From JAJYKC01 sp035545735 (lineage in GTDB: Bacteria; Acidobacteriota; Terriglobia; Bryobacterales; Bryobacteraceae), in NCBI GenBank assembly GCA_035545735.1, contig DASZXS010000040.1:65399-129398 (forward strand): a stretch of 64,000 bases of DNA. The letters are read 5' to 3'. The position numbers and the translations under genes were made by a program. Position 1 is the first letter of the stretch. Every line of letters starts with the position of its first letter. Below the pieces are notes generated by a model. The model made no database searches, was not told where the DNA came from, and worked only from the letters and a program-made list of their open reading frames with translations. Below, one piece after another: positions 9,323 through 19,114 of the stretch.

Positions 9323-10743
9323 TACCAGGAATCGTTCTGCTGGCTCTTCTCGCACAAGCCGGCGCCGGGGTCCCGAACCTGGCCCGCGAAGCGCACGAGG
9401 ATTTCGGTAACGGCAGATTCGTGGCGGCGAGAGAGAAGCTGAAGGGCGCGTTAGCGATTTCTCCGGAAAACCCGGCGCTATGGAGCTTGCTGGGGCTCAC
9501 CGACTCCAAATTGAATGACCTCGATGAGGCCATCGCCAGCTTCCGGAGAGCGGTGAAACTTGCGCCGGACGATGCGCAATCCTGGTTCAATCTGGGGGCG
9601 CTGTATGGCCGCAAGAACGAGCAGGCCGCCGCGGTCGAAGTATATCGCACCGGCTTGCAGTTCGATTCGAACAACGCCTCGGCAAATCGGAACTATGCGT
9701 TCCTGCTGATGTCTCTGAACCGCCTTCCCGAAGCGATTCCACCGCTCGAAAAGTTGAAAGGACAGAACGCCGGCGATCTGTCCGCCCGCCTCGCCTTGAT
9801 TGGATGCTTTGCCAAACTGGGAAACCAGGGCGAACTGGACAAAGAGGTTCAAGGCGCGCTGGAATTGCCCGATTTCACGCTCGATCAGCACTTGAAGATC
9901 GCCCGCATGCTGGTGAGGGAAAAGCAGCCCGGCGCCGCCCGCAGCATCCTGGAGCACGCGCTGACGATATCCGATCATTCGGCCGAAGCGCATTTCGGTC
10001 TCGGCCTCCTCGAAATGGAAGCCGATCGCTTCGAAGAAGCCGTGCGGCATTTCGGCCGCGCCGCACAAATCGATCCGGCATCCGCGCCCTACTCCATGCG
10101 GCTCGCCGAGGCCCTCATTCTCTGGGAACATTACGGCACGGCCATCGAGTTTCTTCGGGCCGTGCAACCCCGTTTCGGAAGCCTGCCCGATTACCAATAC
10201 AAACTCGGCCTTGCCTATTACGGAGCGCACCGGTTTCCGCAAGCGATTGAGCAGCTCGAAGGCGTGGCGCGAGAGAACCCCAAGCTGGACCGGGTGCAGT
10301 TTTTTCTCGGAAACTCCTACAGCTCGACCGGCGACCTTCCAAGAGCCGAGCAGTATTTGCGCCAGGCCATCGCACTTGAACCGCGCAACGGCAGCTATTA
10401 CGCGGCGCTCGCACAGGTGCTGCGCAAGAGTAACGACGACCGGAACGCGGAGGCCATCGCAAATCTCGAAAAGGCGCTGGCGATCGATCCGGCGGACGTG
10501 GAGAGCAAACACGCGCTCGCGCTGTGCTACGAACGGGCCCGGGACTATAACGCCGCACTGGCTTTGTTCCAGCAGGTTGTTGCCGGCCAGCCGAACCTGA
10601 CCTCAGCGCACGTGGCGCTGGCCAGAATTTACTACAAGCTGCGCAAGAAGACCGAAGGCGATCGCGAGAGCAGGATCGTGGCGGAACTGCAAGCGAAGGA
10701 GCAGGCTAAGCAATCGGCCATTCGGAATTCCGCCCGCAAATGA
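9319..10743 (+). CDS. Exported tetratricopeptide-repeat protein
   Basis: 474 residues with a short hydrophobic signal (IPGIVLLALLAQAGAG) followed by about a dozen helical TPR units, for example PENPALWSLLGLTDSKLNDL, DAQSWFNLGALYGRK and AEAHFGLGLLEMEADRFEEA. The tail is lysine-rich. It starts at a GTG overlapping the previous stop by four bases, so it is translationally coupled to the CRTAC1 protein. TPR arrays are scaffolds, so it probably binds that protein or a shared partner. It converges with the histidine kinase gene, with only 16 bases between stop codons and no obvious terminator. Confidence 0.85.
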   Translation: MIPGIVLLALLAQAGAGVPNLAREAHEDFGNGRFVAAREKLKGALAISPENPALWSLLGLTDSKLNDLDEAIASFRRAVKLAPDDAQSWFNLGALYGRKNEQAAAVEVYRTGLQFDSNNASANRNYAFLLMSLNRLPEAIPPLEKLKGQNAGDLSARLALIGCFAKLGNQGELDKEVQGALELPDFTLDQHLKIARMLVREKQPGAARSILEHALTISDHSAEAHFGLGLLEMEADRFEEAVRHFGRAAQIDPASAPYSMRLAEALILWEHYGTAIEFLRAVQPRFGSLPDYQYKLGLAYYGAHRFPQAIEQLEGVARENPKLDRVQFFLGNSYSSTGDLPRAEQYLRQAIALEPRNGSYYAALAQVLRKSNDDRNAEAIANLEKALAIDPADVESKHALALCYERARDYNAALALFQQVVAGQPNLTSAHVALARIYYKLRKKTEGDRESRIVAELQAKEQAKQSAIRNSARK

Positions 10744-10759
10744 TTTCTCTCGCCTCCCT

Positions 10760-13426
10760 TCATGACGGCGACGAACCTGTCCAGCGCGACACTACCTCAG
10801 CCAGTTGCTTGGGCCGCAACGGTTTCGGTAGATAGTCATCCATGCCCGAAGCAAGACATCGCTCGCGTTCGCCCGGAAGCACGTCGGCCGTCAGGGCGAC
10901 GATCGGTATATGCCTTCCCGGCGCCTCCTGCTCTCGGATCATGCGGGTGGCGCGTATTCCGTCAATTTCCGGCATCTGACAGTCCATAAAAATCAGATCG
11001 TATCCGCCACTGGACCAGGCGCGGACCGCCTCAAGTCCATTTTCAACCGATTCCACCTGGCACCCCAGGCGAGCAAGCATGAATTTCGCCAAACGCTGAT
11101 TGACTAAATTATCGTCCGCCACGAGTACCCTGGCGCCGAAGGCCGGCGCCGGCTCTTTCGTATCGCTTCCGGCTGACTGGGGCGAAGGCAGATTCAGGAC
11201 CCGGGCGAGTTCCGCCGCAAGAATGGACCGGCGGAGGGGATTCACAAGCTGCCCGGCCGGTCCTTCCACATCCAACGATTCCGCGGTCCGAGGCATCCGG
11301 TAAGGCAGGATGAGCACCAATGGCAGCGGATCGCCGCCGGCGGCGGTCCGAAGCGCGCGCGGTAGCGGAAGCCCATCGATACCCTCCATTTGAGAATCCA
11401 CCAGCGCTGCCTGAAAGGGCCGGCCCTGGCTCCGCGTCTCGCCGACCTTTCGAACCGCTGCGATTCCTCCGGCCGCTTCCTCTACCGTCGCGCCCAGCAT
11501 CTCCAGCATCTGACGGGCGGCGCGGCGTCCAAACGCTCTATCGCACGCCACCAGCACACGCCGGCCTTCCAGCGGGGCGTCCGGGGCCCCGTCATCTCGG
11601 GCCGCGCGGCCCTCCGGTAACGGAATCTCGACCCAGAACGTGCTGCCTTTGCCGGGAACGCTCTCGACGCCAATCCGGCCGTTCATCATCTCCACCAGAC
11701 GCTTGGAAATCGCCAGCCCCAGCCCGGAGCCGCCGTAGCGCCGCGTTGTCGAAGCTTCCGCCTGGGTGAAACTCTGAAAAATTCGCGACCGCGCCTCTTC
11801 GCTCATCCCGATGCCTGTGTCACTCACCTCTATGCGCATCCCCCGCCGGACATGCAGATTGACTCCCCCGCTTTCCGTAAATTTGATGGCGTTGGAGAGG
11901 AGATTCAGCAGCACCTGGCGGAGCCGTCCCGGATCGCCTTTGAGAACGGCGGGGACATCGTTTTCAATCAGAACCTCCAAGTTGAGTTGCTTTCCGTGCG
12001 CCGACACAATGACCAGATCGATGGTCTCCTCAATCACGGTGCGAATGTCGAAATCGACAATTTCGAGCTCGAGTTTCCCCGAGTCGATCTTCGAGAAGTC
12101 GAGAATATCGTTGATGACGGCGAGCAACATTTCACCACTGCTCCGAACGGTGTCGACGAAATCGCGCTGCTCGCCGCTCAGCGGCGTATCGAGCAGCAGG
12201 GAGGTCATGCCGATCACGCTATTCAACGGGGTGCGGATCTCATGGCTCATGGTGGCGAGAAAGTCGGCTTTGGCGCGCCCGGCGCGGCTTGCCTCTTCAG
12301 CCAGTTCCTGGCTGCGGTTCATGGACGCTTCCAGTTCACGGTTGAGGGCGAGAAGCTCCTGATTGACAGTCATCACCTCCGCTTGAGAACGCGCCAGCGC
12401 TTCCTGATGGGCACGGCGCTGGGTGACGTCGCGGAAAACCAGGACACGCCCCAGAGCCTGCCCGCGGCGCTTCAGCGGGGAAACACGAAGTTCGAAGAAC
12501 CGCTCTCCCAGGGAACACTCATGCTCCCCTCCCGCCAGCAGGCGCCTGAGCGGTAGACGGCCTCCGCCGGCAGACACCAGCGGGCAGTCAAACGGCCGGC
12601 CGGCCTGCGTACCGTGGAAACCCAGGGACTCGACGGCGGAAGGGTTCGCGCCGAGCACGCGGCCCACAGCATCCAGCACCACCACGCCATCGGCAAGCTG
12701 CTGAATAATGGCGTCGTAAGCGATTGGGATCACCTCGAACAGCCCGTAGCGAAACAGGGCCAGCATCATCAGCACCGAGCCGAAGGCAAGCGCGAGCGGA
12801 GTCAGATCCAGGCCCGGGAACGGCCCGATGCGGTACGTATACAGAAAATCTGCTGCCCAGGGCACGATAATGCCAAGACACAGCAGAGCGAGCTGCGCGC
12901 GTTGCAAATGCCGGGAGCGGATCGCCGCGCGGATCAGCATCGCCACGCCAAACATACTGGCAGCGTAAACATACACTTCAAACACCCAGAACCAGGCGCC
13001 GTATCTGGCATTCAGATATTGAATTCCACCGGCTCGAAACGGATGGTATTCGGTCCAAATCAGGTGATGCCAATCGTTGGTGAAGGCGAGGAAAAGTGTG
13101 ATGGTTGGAATCGAGAACAGGGCCACCATGCGGGTTGGCGTCAGCCAGTGAAGCTCGGAGCGATAGTCGAGCGCGAGCAGGAGAACCATCAACGGAGCAA
13201 ACCCGGAAACGTAGCTGAGCCGGTCAAAAAATAATTGCGAGCCGGGACTGTTGGAGAGCTGCCAGCAGGCCTCGCACAACGTCATAACGCCGCTAACCAG
13301 CAGCATGAAAAAGAATGCCTTGGATCCGGGAGCAGACCAGCGGCGGAGAGAGAATGCCATCGGAATCGCCAGCAACAAGGTTGCGGCGAAGAGAACAACG
13401 GCAAACGGCGTGAGGGGCTCGGTCAT
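10760..13426 (-). CDS. Hybrid sensor histidine kinase with seven-TM sensor, PAS and two receiver domains
   Basis: 888 residues from the ATG at 13426. The frame continues open upstream over the Lhr gene, but the helix-rich MTEPLTPFAV start marks the real N-terminus. Order: seven-TM sensor (about 1-230), PAS (about 238-335), coiled coil (345-385), HisKA with phospho-acceptor His395 (MSHEIRTP), HATPase with N-box Asn512 and DTGIGM at 536, receiver 1 (622-745) and receiver 2 (765-885). Receiver 2 is intact: acidic pair 771-772, Asp815, Lys868. Receiver 1 keeps Asp677, but the expected Lys is Asn729 and the acidic pocket reads ACDR, so it is probably a poor phospho-acceptor. No output domain is present; a separate regulator would be needed. 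Confidence 0.9.
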   Translation of the reverse strand: MTEPLTPFAVVLFAATLLLAIPMAFSLRRWSAPGSKAFFFMLLVSGVMTLCEACWQLSNSPGSQLFFDRLSYVSGFAPLMVLLLALDYRSELHWLTPTRMVALFSIPTITLFLAFTNDWHHLIWTEYHPFRAGGIQYLNARYGAWFWVFEVYVYAASMFGVAMLIRAAIRSRHLQRAQLALLCLGIIVPWAADFLYTYRIGPFPGLDLTPLALAFGSVLMMLALFRYGLFEVIPIAYDAIIQQLADGVVVLDAVGRVLGANPSAVESLGFHGTQAGRPFDCPLVSAGGGRLPLRRLLAGGEHECSLGERFFELRVSPLKRRGQALGRVLVFRDVTQRRAHQEALARSQAEVMTVNQELLALNRELEASMNRSQELAEEASRAGRAKADFLATMSHEIRTPLNSVIGMTSLLLDTPLSGEQRDFVDTVRSSGEMLLAVINDILDFSKIDSGKLELEIVDFDIRTVIEETIDLVIVSAHGKQLNLEVLIENDVPAVLKGDPGRLRQVLLNLLSNAIKFTESGGVNLHVRRGMRIEVSDTGIGMSEEARSRIFQSFTQAEASTTRRYGGSGLGLAISKRLVEMMNGRIGVESVPGKGSTFWVEIPLPEGRAARDDGAPDAPLEGRRVLVACDRAFGRRAARQMLEMLGATVEEAAGGIAAVRKVGETRSQGRPFQAALVDSQMEGIDGLPLPRALRTAAGGDPLPLVLILPYRMPRTAESLDVEGPAGQLVNPLRRSILAAELARVLNLPSPQSAGSDTKEPAPAFGARVLVADDNLVNQRLAKFMLARLGCQVESVENGLEAVRAWSSGGYDLIFMDCQMPEIDGIRATRMIREQEAPGRHIPIVALTADVLPGERERCLASGMDDYLPKPLRPKQLAEVVSRWTGSSPS

Positions 13427-13612
13427 GCCCACCCGTCCATGGGTTTCACGTACACGGACTTGGCTACTCTGTGCTGTCTCGGCCCATGATAAATCACACG
13501 GCCCGGAAGCCGCACGCGCAGGGAGTCTTTTCCGGGAACTGCCAAAAGTGATGGCGCGTCCAGGTCCGCGATAATAGGAATTAGATTTCGAAACAACGCC
13601 GGTGGTTTTTCT

Positions 13613-16600
13613 ATGCCGCCTATTCAGTTTGATCCCCTGGTAGCGGAATGGTTCGCCTCGCGCTTCGGCCAGCCCACGCAGCCGCAGGAGCGCGGTTGGG
13701 GAGAGATCCAGCACGGCCGCGATGTGCTGATCTGCGCGCCCACCGGATCCGGCAAGACGCTGGCGGCCTTTTTGATTTGCCTGGACCGATTGGTCCGAAA
13801 GGCCCGCGCCGGCGCGCTCACGGACGAGACCTCGGTCGTGTACGTGTCGCCGCTCAAGGCGCTCTCCACCGACATCCATCGCAACCTGGAGGTTCCCCTG
13901 GCGGAAATCGCAGCGCTTGCGAAGGAGAGAGGAATTCCGCTCGCGCCCATCCGCGCCGCTGTCCGCACCGGGGACACGCCCGCATGGGAACGGCAGTCGA
14001 TGACCAAAAAGCCTCCGCACATCCTGGTAACAACCCCGGAGTCTCTTTTTATTCTCATGACCGCCGCCAAGCCGCGCGCCATGCTTCGCAGCGTGCGCAC
14101 GGTCATTGTCGATGAAATTCACGCGATGGCTGATGACAAGCGCGGGTCCCACCTGGCGCTCACTTTGGCGCGGCTGGATGCGCTCACTGAATCGGCGGGG
14201 GCTTCGAAGCCGCAGCGCATCGGACTCTCCGCCACCATTCGCCCGGTCGAAGAAATTGCCGCCTACCTGGCGCCGGGCGCGTCGATCGTGGATGCCGGGC
14301 ACCGGCGGGACATGGATCTCTCGGTCGAAGTTCCCGACGATGAGTTGGGAGCTGTCGCGACCACCGAAATGTGGGCGGAGATCTATGACCGCATCGCCAG
14401 GCATATCCTGGCGCATCGGACCACTCTCGTCTTCGTCAACACCCGCCGGCTGTCCGAACGGGTGGCGCACGCCTTGGCGGAAAGGCTGGGAGAAAACGTA
14501 GTCCTGCCGCATCATGGCAGCCTGTCGCGCGCCCTTCGCGCGGATGCCGAAAGGAAGCTCAAGGCCGGTGAACTTCGCGCCGTGGTCGCCACGGCATCGC
14601 TGGAGCTGGGAATTGATATCGGGACCGTGGATCTTGCCATTCAGATCGGTTCCACGCGTTCGATCGCGGTGGCTCTCCAACGCATTGGCCGGTCCGGACA
14701 CTGGATAGGCGCCCGGCCGAAGGGCGTGCTGATGCCCACCACGCGCGACGAACTGGTCGAGTGCGCGGCGCTGATTCACGCCATCCGCGCCGGTGAACTG
14801 GAGCGGGTCACCATTCCCACGAATGCAATCGACATTCTCGCGCAGCAAATTGTAGCCGAGGCCGCCGCCGAGGATTGGGGCGAAGACGATTTCTATGCGC
14901 TGGTCCGCAAAGCCTATCCATACCGGAATCTGGAGCGGGCCGATTTCGACGCGGTGGTCGCAATGCTCTCCGATGGAATTGCGACTTCGAGAGGCCGGAG
15001 CGGCGCGTTGTTGCATCGCGACCAGGTGAACCGGCGCATTCGGGGCCGGCGGGGCGCACGCCTGGCCGCCATCACCTCCGGAGGGGCGATTCCGGAAAAT
15101 GCCGCCTACGCGGTGATCGCCGAGCCGGAAGGAAAGTCCGTCGGCATGCTCGACGAAGATTTCGCCATGGAGAGCATAGCGGGCGACGTTTTTTTGTTAG
15201 GCACACATTCCTGGCGGATCCGCCACGTGATGCAGGGGCGCGTGTACGTGAATGACGCGCACGGCGCGGCCCCGTCCATTCCCTTTTGGCTGGGCGAAGC
15301 GCCTGGCCGCTCGCAGGAGCTTTCCGCCGCGGTTTCGCAACTTCGTACGAGAGCTCTGGAAGATGGCGGCGGGGAGTGGCCAAAGGAGTGTGGCCTGGAC
15401 GAAGCCGGCGCTCTGCAAATCCGCGAGTATGTGCGCGCCGGCGCCGCCACTCTCGGAGCGCTCCCGGCGGCCGGCACCGTCGTTGCCGAGCGGTTCTTCG
15501 ATGAAGGCGGCGGAATGCAGTTGGTGCTTCACGCGCCCTTCGGCTCGCGTATCAACCGTGCGTGGGGGCTGGCACTGCGAAAACGCTTCTGCCGTACCTT
15601 TAATTTTGAGCTACAGGCGGCGGCCACCGACAACGGGATTGTCATCTCGCTCAGCGATCGCCACGCCTTTCCCCTTGAGCTCGTATTCGCGTTCCTGCGG
15701 CCGGAAACAGCGGCCGGCGTCCTGACTCAGGCCCTCCTGGACGCGCCCATGTTTGGAACCCGTTGGCGGTGGAACGCCATGCGCGCGCTCGCCGTTCTTC
15801 GTTTTCGGGGCGGCCGCAAGGTTCCGGCTCCGATTCAGCGCATGCGCTCCGACGATCTGCTGGCGTCGGTATTTCCGGACCAGGTGGCTTGCGCGGAGAA
15901 TCTCACGGGCCCCATTCGCATACCGGATCATCCCCTCGTGAACGAGACGATCGCGAATTGTCTGAATGAGGCGATGGACGTTGCCGGACTGATCCAGGTC
16001 TTGCGTGGAATCGAGTCCGGAGCGATCCGGACGGTGGCTCTCGATACCCCGGAGCCATCTGTATTCAGCCATGAAGTGCTCAATGCGAATCCGTATGCGT
16101 ATCTCGACGATGCACCGCTCGAGGAGCGCCGCGCGCGGGCAGTGCAGCTCCGCCGAACGATGCCCGGGACGTCGGATGGTCCGGGTGTTCTCGATGCGGC
16201 CGCAATCGAACAAGCCGCGGCCGAAAGCTGGCCCGACGTCCGCGATGCGGATGAACTGCATGATGCTCTTCTGACGCTGATCGTGCTGCCTCCCGCCGCC
16301 GAATGGGCTCTCTATTTTGAGCAGTTGAACGCTGCCGGCCGGGCCGCCGTTCAAATGCGGCGCGGACTGCCCTTCTGGGTCCCGGCCGAAAAGCGGCACT
16401 TGACCGAAGACACCGCGGCGGTGTTGCGTGGATGGATGGAATGTTCGGGACCACGCACAATCTCCGGTTTGACCGCGCTGCTTGCGTTTTCCGCGCAGGA
16501 AATCGAGATCGCCCTGGCGCAATTGGAAGCGGAGGGACAAGTATTGCGGGGACACTTCGCAAGCCCGGGTTCCGGCGGGGAGATCGAATGGTGCAACCGG

Positions 16601-17734
16601 CGTGTGTTGGCGCGAATCCATCATATGACCTTGGGAAAGCTGCGCCGGGAAATCGAGCCGGTTACAGCGCAGCAGTTCCACGATTTCCTCGCGCGATGGC
16701 AGCACGTCTCGACGGGCAGCCAGCTCCATGGCGTGGACGGCGCGCTAGAAATCGTCCGGCAGTTGCAGGGTTATCAGGTTCCGGCCGCCGCCTGGGAGTC
16801 GCAGATTCTGACGCGGCGGATCGGCAATTACGAGCCATCTTTGATCGATGAGCTTTGCCTCTCCGGCGAAATCATCTGGGCGCGTATCTCCTGCCATCCG
16901 GCCCTTCATGAGGCGGATGGCGGGCGGATTCGGGCGACGCGCATTGCTCCTATTTCTCTAATGCTGCGCGAGGACGCGCCGTGGCTGCTCGCGGCGCCGG
17001 AGGCGCTGGCCGGCCCGCCCCAGCGCGAATCCCTGTCTCCGGCAGCCGCAGACCTCCTCGCGATGCTGGAGAAGGAACGTGCGGTTTTCTTCGCCGACCT
17101 GGCGCGAATGACACACCGGCTCGCCAGCGAGACCGAGGATGCGTTATGGGAACTGGTCGCTGCCGGACTGGTGACGGCGGACGGTTTTGAAAACCTTCGC
17201 GCGCTGATTGATCCGAAGCGCAGGCGCGGCACGGGGCGCGGACGGACCGCTCGCCCCCGGCATTCGCCCGGACGGTGGGCGCTGCTGGCCCGCGAGATTG
17301 GAAGCGCCGAACGGTCCGGCTCCTATCGGATTGAGAAATGGGCGGAGCAGTTGCTCGCCCGCTGGGGCGTTCTGCTTCGCGATTTGTTAGTGCGCGAAAG
17401 TGGCGCACCGCCGTGGCGCGAGCTCCTGCCGGTGCTCCGGCGCATGGAAGCGCGCGGGCAGATTCGCGGCGGCCGCTTTGTTTCCGGATTCACCGGCGAA
17501 CAATTTGCGCGGCCGGAAGCGCTCGATCTCCTGCGGGCGCTCCGGCGAACTGGTGAGATTCAGCCTCCGCTGGATATTGCGAACGCGGACCCGCTGAATT
17601 TGAGCGGGATCATTCTCCCCGGCGCTCGCGTCAGCCCGTTGGTGTCGCCTATCCCGCTACCGGCGCCGCCGCGAAAACCGAGGTACGCCTGGGAATCCCG
17701 GACACCCGCCGTTCCTTCCCGATCTGGCGGGTGA
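13613..17734 (+). CDS. lhr: Lhr-family ATP-dependent helicase
   Basis: 1373 residues, close to the usual Lhr length. The N-terminal half is a superfamily 2 helicase: Walker A APTGSGKT at 42-49, motif Ia SPLKALSTD, DEIH at 167-170, SAT at 206-208, and a second RecA domain with TLVFVNTRRLSERVA and QRIGRSGHW. The Lhr-core winged-helix and beta-sandwich regions follow, then the long C-terminal domain of bacterial Lhr with winged-helix-like segments. The family translocates 3'-5' on single-stranded DNA and prefers RNA:DNA hybrids; it is linked to DNA repair. It diverges from the histidine kinase across 186 bases. Ribosome-binding sequence before the ATG is weak. Confidence 0.92.
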   Translation: MPPIQFDPLVAEWFASRFGQPTQPQERGWGEIQHGRDVLICAPTGSGKTLAAFLICLDRLVRKARAGALTDETSVVYVSPLKALSTDIHRNLEVPLAEIAALAKERGIPLAPIRAAVRTGDTPAWERQSMTKKPPHILVTTPESLFILMTAAKPRAMLRSVRTVIVDEIHAMADDKRGSHLALTLARLDALTESAGASKPQRIGLSATIRPVEEIAAYLAPGASIVDAGHRRDMDLSVEVPDDELGAVATTEMWAEIYDRIARHILAHRTTLVFVNTRRLSERVAHALAERLGENVVLPHHGSLSRALRADAERKLKAGELRAVVATASLELGIDIGTVDLAIQIGSTRSIAVALQRIGRSGHWIGARPKGVLMPTTRDELVECAALIHAIRAGELERVTIPTNAIDILAQQIVAEAAAEDWGEDDFYALVRKAYPYRNLERADFDAVVAMLSDGIATSRGRSGALLHRDQVNRRIRGRRGARLAAITSGGAIPENAAYAVIAEPEGKSVGMLDEDFAMESIAGDVFLLGTHSWRIRHVMQGRVYVNDAHGAAPSIPFWLGEAPGRSQELSAAVSQLRTRALEDGGGEWPKECGLDEAGALQIREYVRAGAATLGALPAAGTVVAERFFDEGGGMQLVLHAPFGSRINRAWGLALRKRFCRTFNFELQAAATDNGIVISLSDRHAFPLELVFAFLRPETAAGVLTQALLDAPMFGTRWRWNAMRALAVLRFRGGRKVPAPIQRMRSDDLLASVFPDQVACAENLTGPIRIPDHPLVNETIANCLNEAMDVAGLIQVLRGIESGAIRTVALDTPEPSVFSHEVLNANPYAYLDDAPLEERRARAVQLRRTMPGTSDGPGVLDAAAIEQAAAESWPDVRDADELHDALLTLIVLPPAAEWALYFEQLNAAGRAAVQMRRGLPFWVPAEKRHLTEDTAAVLRGWMECSGPRTISGLTALLAFSAQEIEIALAQLEAEGQVLRGHFASPGSGGEIEWCNRRVLARIHHMTLGKLRREIEPVTAQQFHDFLARWQHVSTGSQLHGVDGALEIVRQLQGYQVPAAAWESQILTRRIGNYEPSLIDELCLSGEIIWARISCHPALHEADGGRIRATRIAPISLMLREDAPWLLAAPEALAGPPQRESLSPAAADLLAMLEKERAVFFADLARMTHRLASETEDALWELVAAGLVTADGFENLRALIDPKRRRGTGRGRTARPRHSPGRWALLAREIGSAERSGSYRIEKWAEQLLARWGVLLRDLLVRESGAPPWRELLPVLRRMEARGQIRGGRFVSGFTGEQFARPEALDLLRALRRTGEIQPPLDIANADPLNLSGIILPGARVSPLVSPIPLPAPPRKPRYAWESRTPAVPSRSGG

Positions 17735-17802
17735 TAACGCGGAATGCAAGGCAATGGTGACCCAAGGGCGACAACGGCGGAGCGGCCGCGCCGAGACTGA
17801 CT

Positions 17803-18942
17803 CTACGCGGTCGCTTGCCTGGCCCGGCGGGCGGCGGCCGCCAGACGCGGTGTCGCCGAGGAGAATAAGTTCAATAACTGCGGCACCGAAAGCAGAGTAG
17901 GATAAGCGTCGCTGTGCTGATATTCCGCTTCCGCGATCCAGGCATTCACACCCTGAGGTAAGTCGTCTTTTTCAATGAACGTGCCGGCGAGCGCCGCCTG
18001 GGAAGCCTGGGTCTGGGTATAGCCGTTCGCGCTGGTGGCCGAGACCACGTACCCGATGACTTCCTTCGTGCCCAGCGGAGGGAAGATGTCGTTCAATAGA
18101 TGTCCGGTATAGATGTTGGGAACCGTCGCGAGGGTGGTCGCATTCCAAGCCAACGGAGCCACGTCCTGGGAGTTTCGCACGCAGTCCGCATAGCTCGAAG
18201 GAGTGGTGGGAGACGTCCAGAACGGCAACGGACTTGTGCCGGTGTATGCGAATTGTTGGTCGAAGTAGGCGGCGAAATCGCTGTCCCCCGCCGAAGGACC
18301 GGCAAAATTGATGGCTGTCACAATCGCTTTGGTCTCGGGATCCCAGGTCGATTGGTTATCCCGGGCATACAGCGCCAGCACCGAGGAGAGGGTCGCGCCC
18401 AGGCTGTGCCCGGTGAAGCAGACGCTCGCCTGCGAGACGGACAGATTGCTCATCTCGTTTGCCAGGAACTGAAACAACGTCAAGCCCGAGGTGTGGTCCT
18501 CCATCGCGAGGAGCGTCGTAAGGGCGATGCTCGTAGACTCCGAGATATTTCCCACCACGGAGGAGCCGGACGCGCCCGGAGGCCATGGCATCATCTTGAG
18601 GATGTCGAAGTCATCCATCAACCAGTCCAACAGCACCTTCCCATTCGTGCCGCGAACCGCCACCGCGTATTGCGCCGGGCTGCCGCTTCCGTTCAGCTTG
18701 ACGACGTACATCATGTTGTCCTGATAGTAGGAGCCTGGCACCGTGTAGCTCACCGGCCCCCAAACGAGAGACCATTGACCCGCGATTGGCGGAATCGGAG
18801 TGGCCGCGTTCGAGGAGATCGCTGTTTCGAGGTCCGTCTGGATCTGGCTATCGGGCGACGGAATACCCGGCAGCAGTTCGTCCACGTACGCAACGTACGC
18901 AAAACTCAGCATGATCTGGCGTTGAGAATAAGAAGCGGCCAT
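17803..18942 (-). CDS. Class 3 lipase-fold protein
   Basis: 379 residues. I chose the ATG at 18942, not one 18 codons upstream, because AGGAGA lies at ideal spacing before it and the upstream extension falls in AT-rich leader. An alpha/beta-hydrolase of the lipase class 3 type: nucleophile elbow GHSLG at 178-182 (Ser180), probable catalytic Asp260 (NSQDVAP) and His281 (IYTGHLL). VAVRGTN near 95-100 matches the oxyanion-side strand of the family. No clear signal peptide is visible. It stands alone, converging with lhr and divergent from the GH43-like gene, with its own promoter. Expected reaction is acylglycerol or ester hydrolysis; substrate unknown. Confidence 0.8.
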   Translation of the reverse strand: MAASYSQRQIMLSFAYVAYVDELLPGIPSPDSQIQTDLETAISSNAATPIPPIAGQWSLVWGPVSYTVPGSYYQDNMMYVVKLNGSGSPAQYAVAVRGTNGKVLLDWLMDDFDILKMMPWPPGASGSSVVGNISESTSIALTTLLAMEDHTSGLTLFQFLANEMSNLSVSQASVCFTGHSLGATLSSVLALYARDNQSTWDPETKAIVTAINFAGPSAGDSDFAAYFDQQFAYTGTSPLPFWTSPTTPSSYADCVRNSQDVAPLAWNATTLATVPNIYTGHLLNDIFPPLGTKEVIGYVVSATSANGYTQTQASQAALAGTFIEKDDLPQGVNAWIAEAEYQHSDAYPTLLSVPQLLNLFSSATPRLAAAARRARQATA

Positions 18943-18983
18943 ATTTAATCTCCTGGAAAGAAAATTGGATAACGATTTAGACA

Positions 18984-19013
18984 ATAATATTCTCATATTC
19001 CGCCTTATTTCAA
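18984..19013 (-). promoter_or_regulatory. Sigma70 promoter of the lipase gene
   Basis: On the minus strand TTGAAA (19013-19008), an 18-base spacer and TATTAT (18989-18984) sit about 40 bases before the lipase ATG, in a conspicuously AT-rich patch. Confidence 0.6.
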
Positions 19014-19033
19014 GAATAAAGTGGACTTTATTC
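19014..19033. promoter_or_regulatory. Perfect 20-base inverted repeat between divergent genes
   Basis: GAATAAAGT-GG-ACTTTATTC is a 9+2+9 perfect palindrome directly abutting the -35 box of the lipase promoter. It could be a regulator site for the lipase, for the divergent gene at 19115, or for both. Confidence 0.5.
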
Positions 19034-19114
19034 CTACCGGCCCGGGCGGTGGCGCGATGGGAATTCCGGCAGTTCGAATCGCCGTAGAATTGATGGCGAA
19101 TGATTGGAAACCCG

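Noticed and set aside
13427..15016. A 1418-codon minus-strand frame extending the histidine kinase over the Lhr gene
   Set aside because: The extra 530 codons lie opposite a clear Lhr helicase with better composition and motifs; the seven-TM segment starts at 13426.
19060..19095. TTCGAATC resembling the T-loop of a tRNA
   Set aside because: No acceptor, D or anticodon stems can be folded around it, so it is chance similarity.
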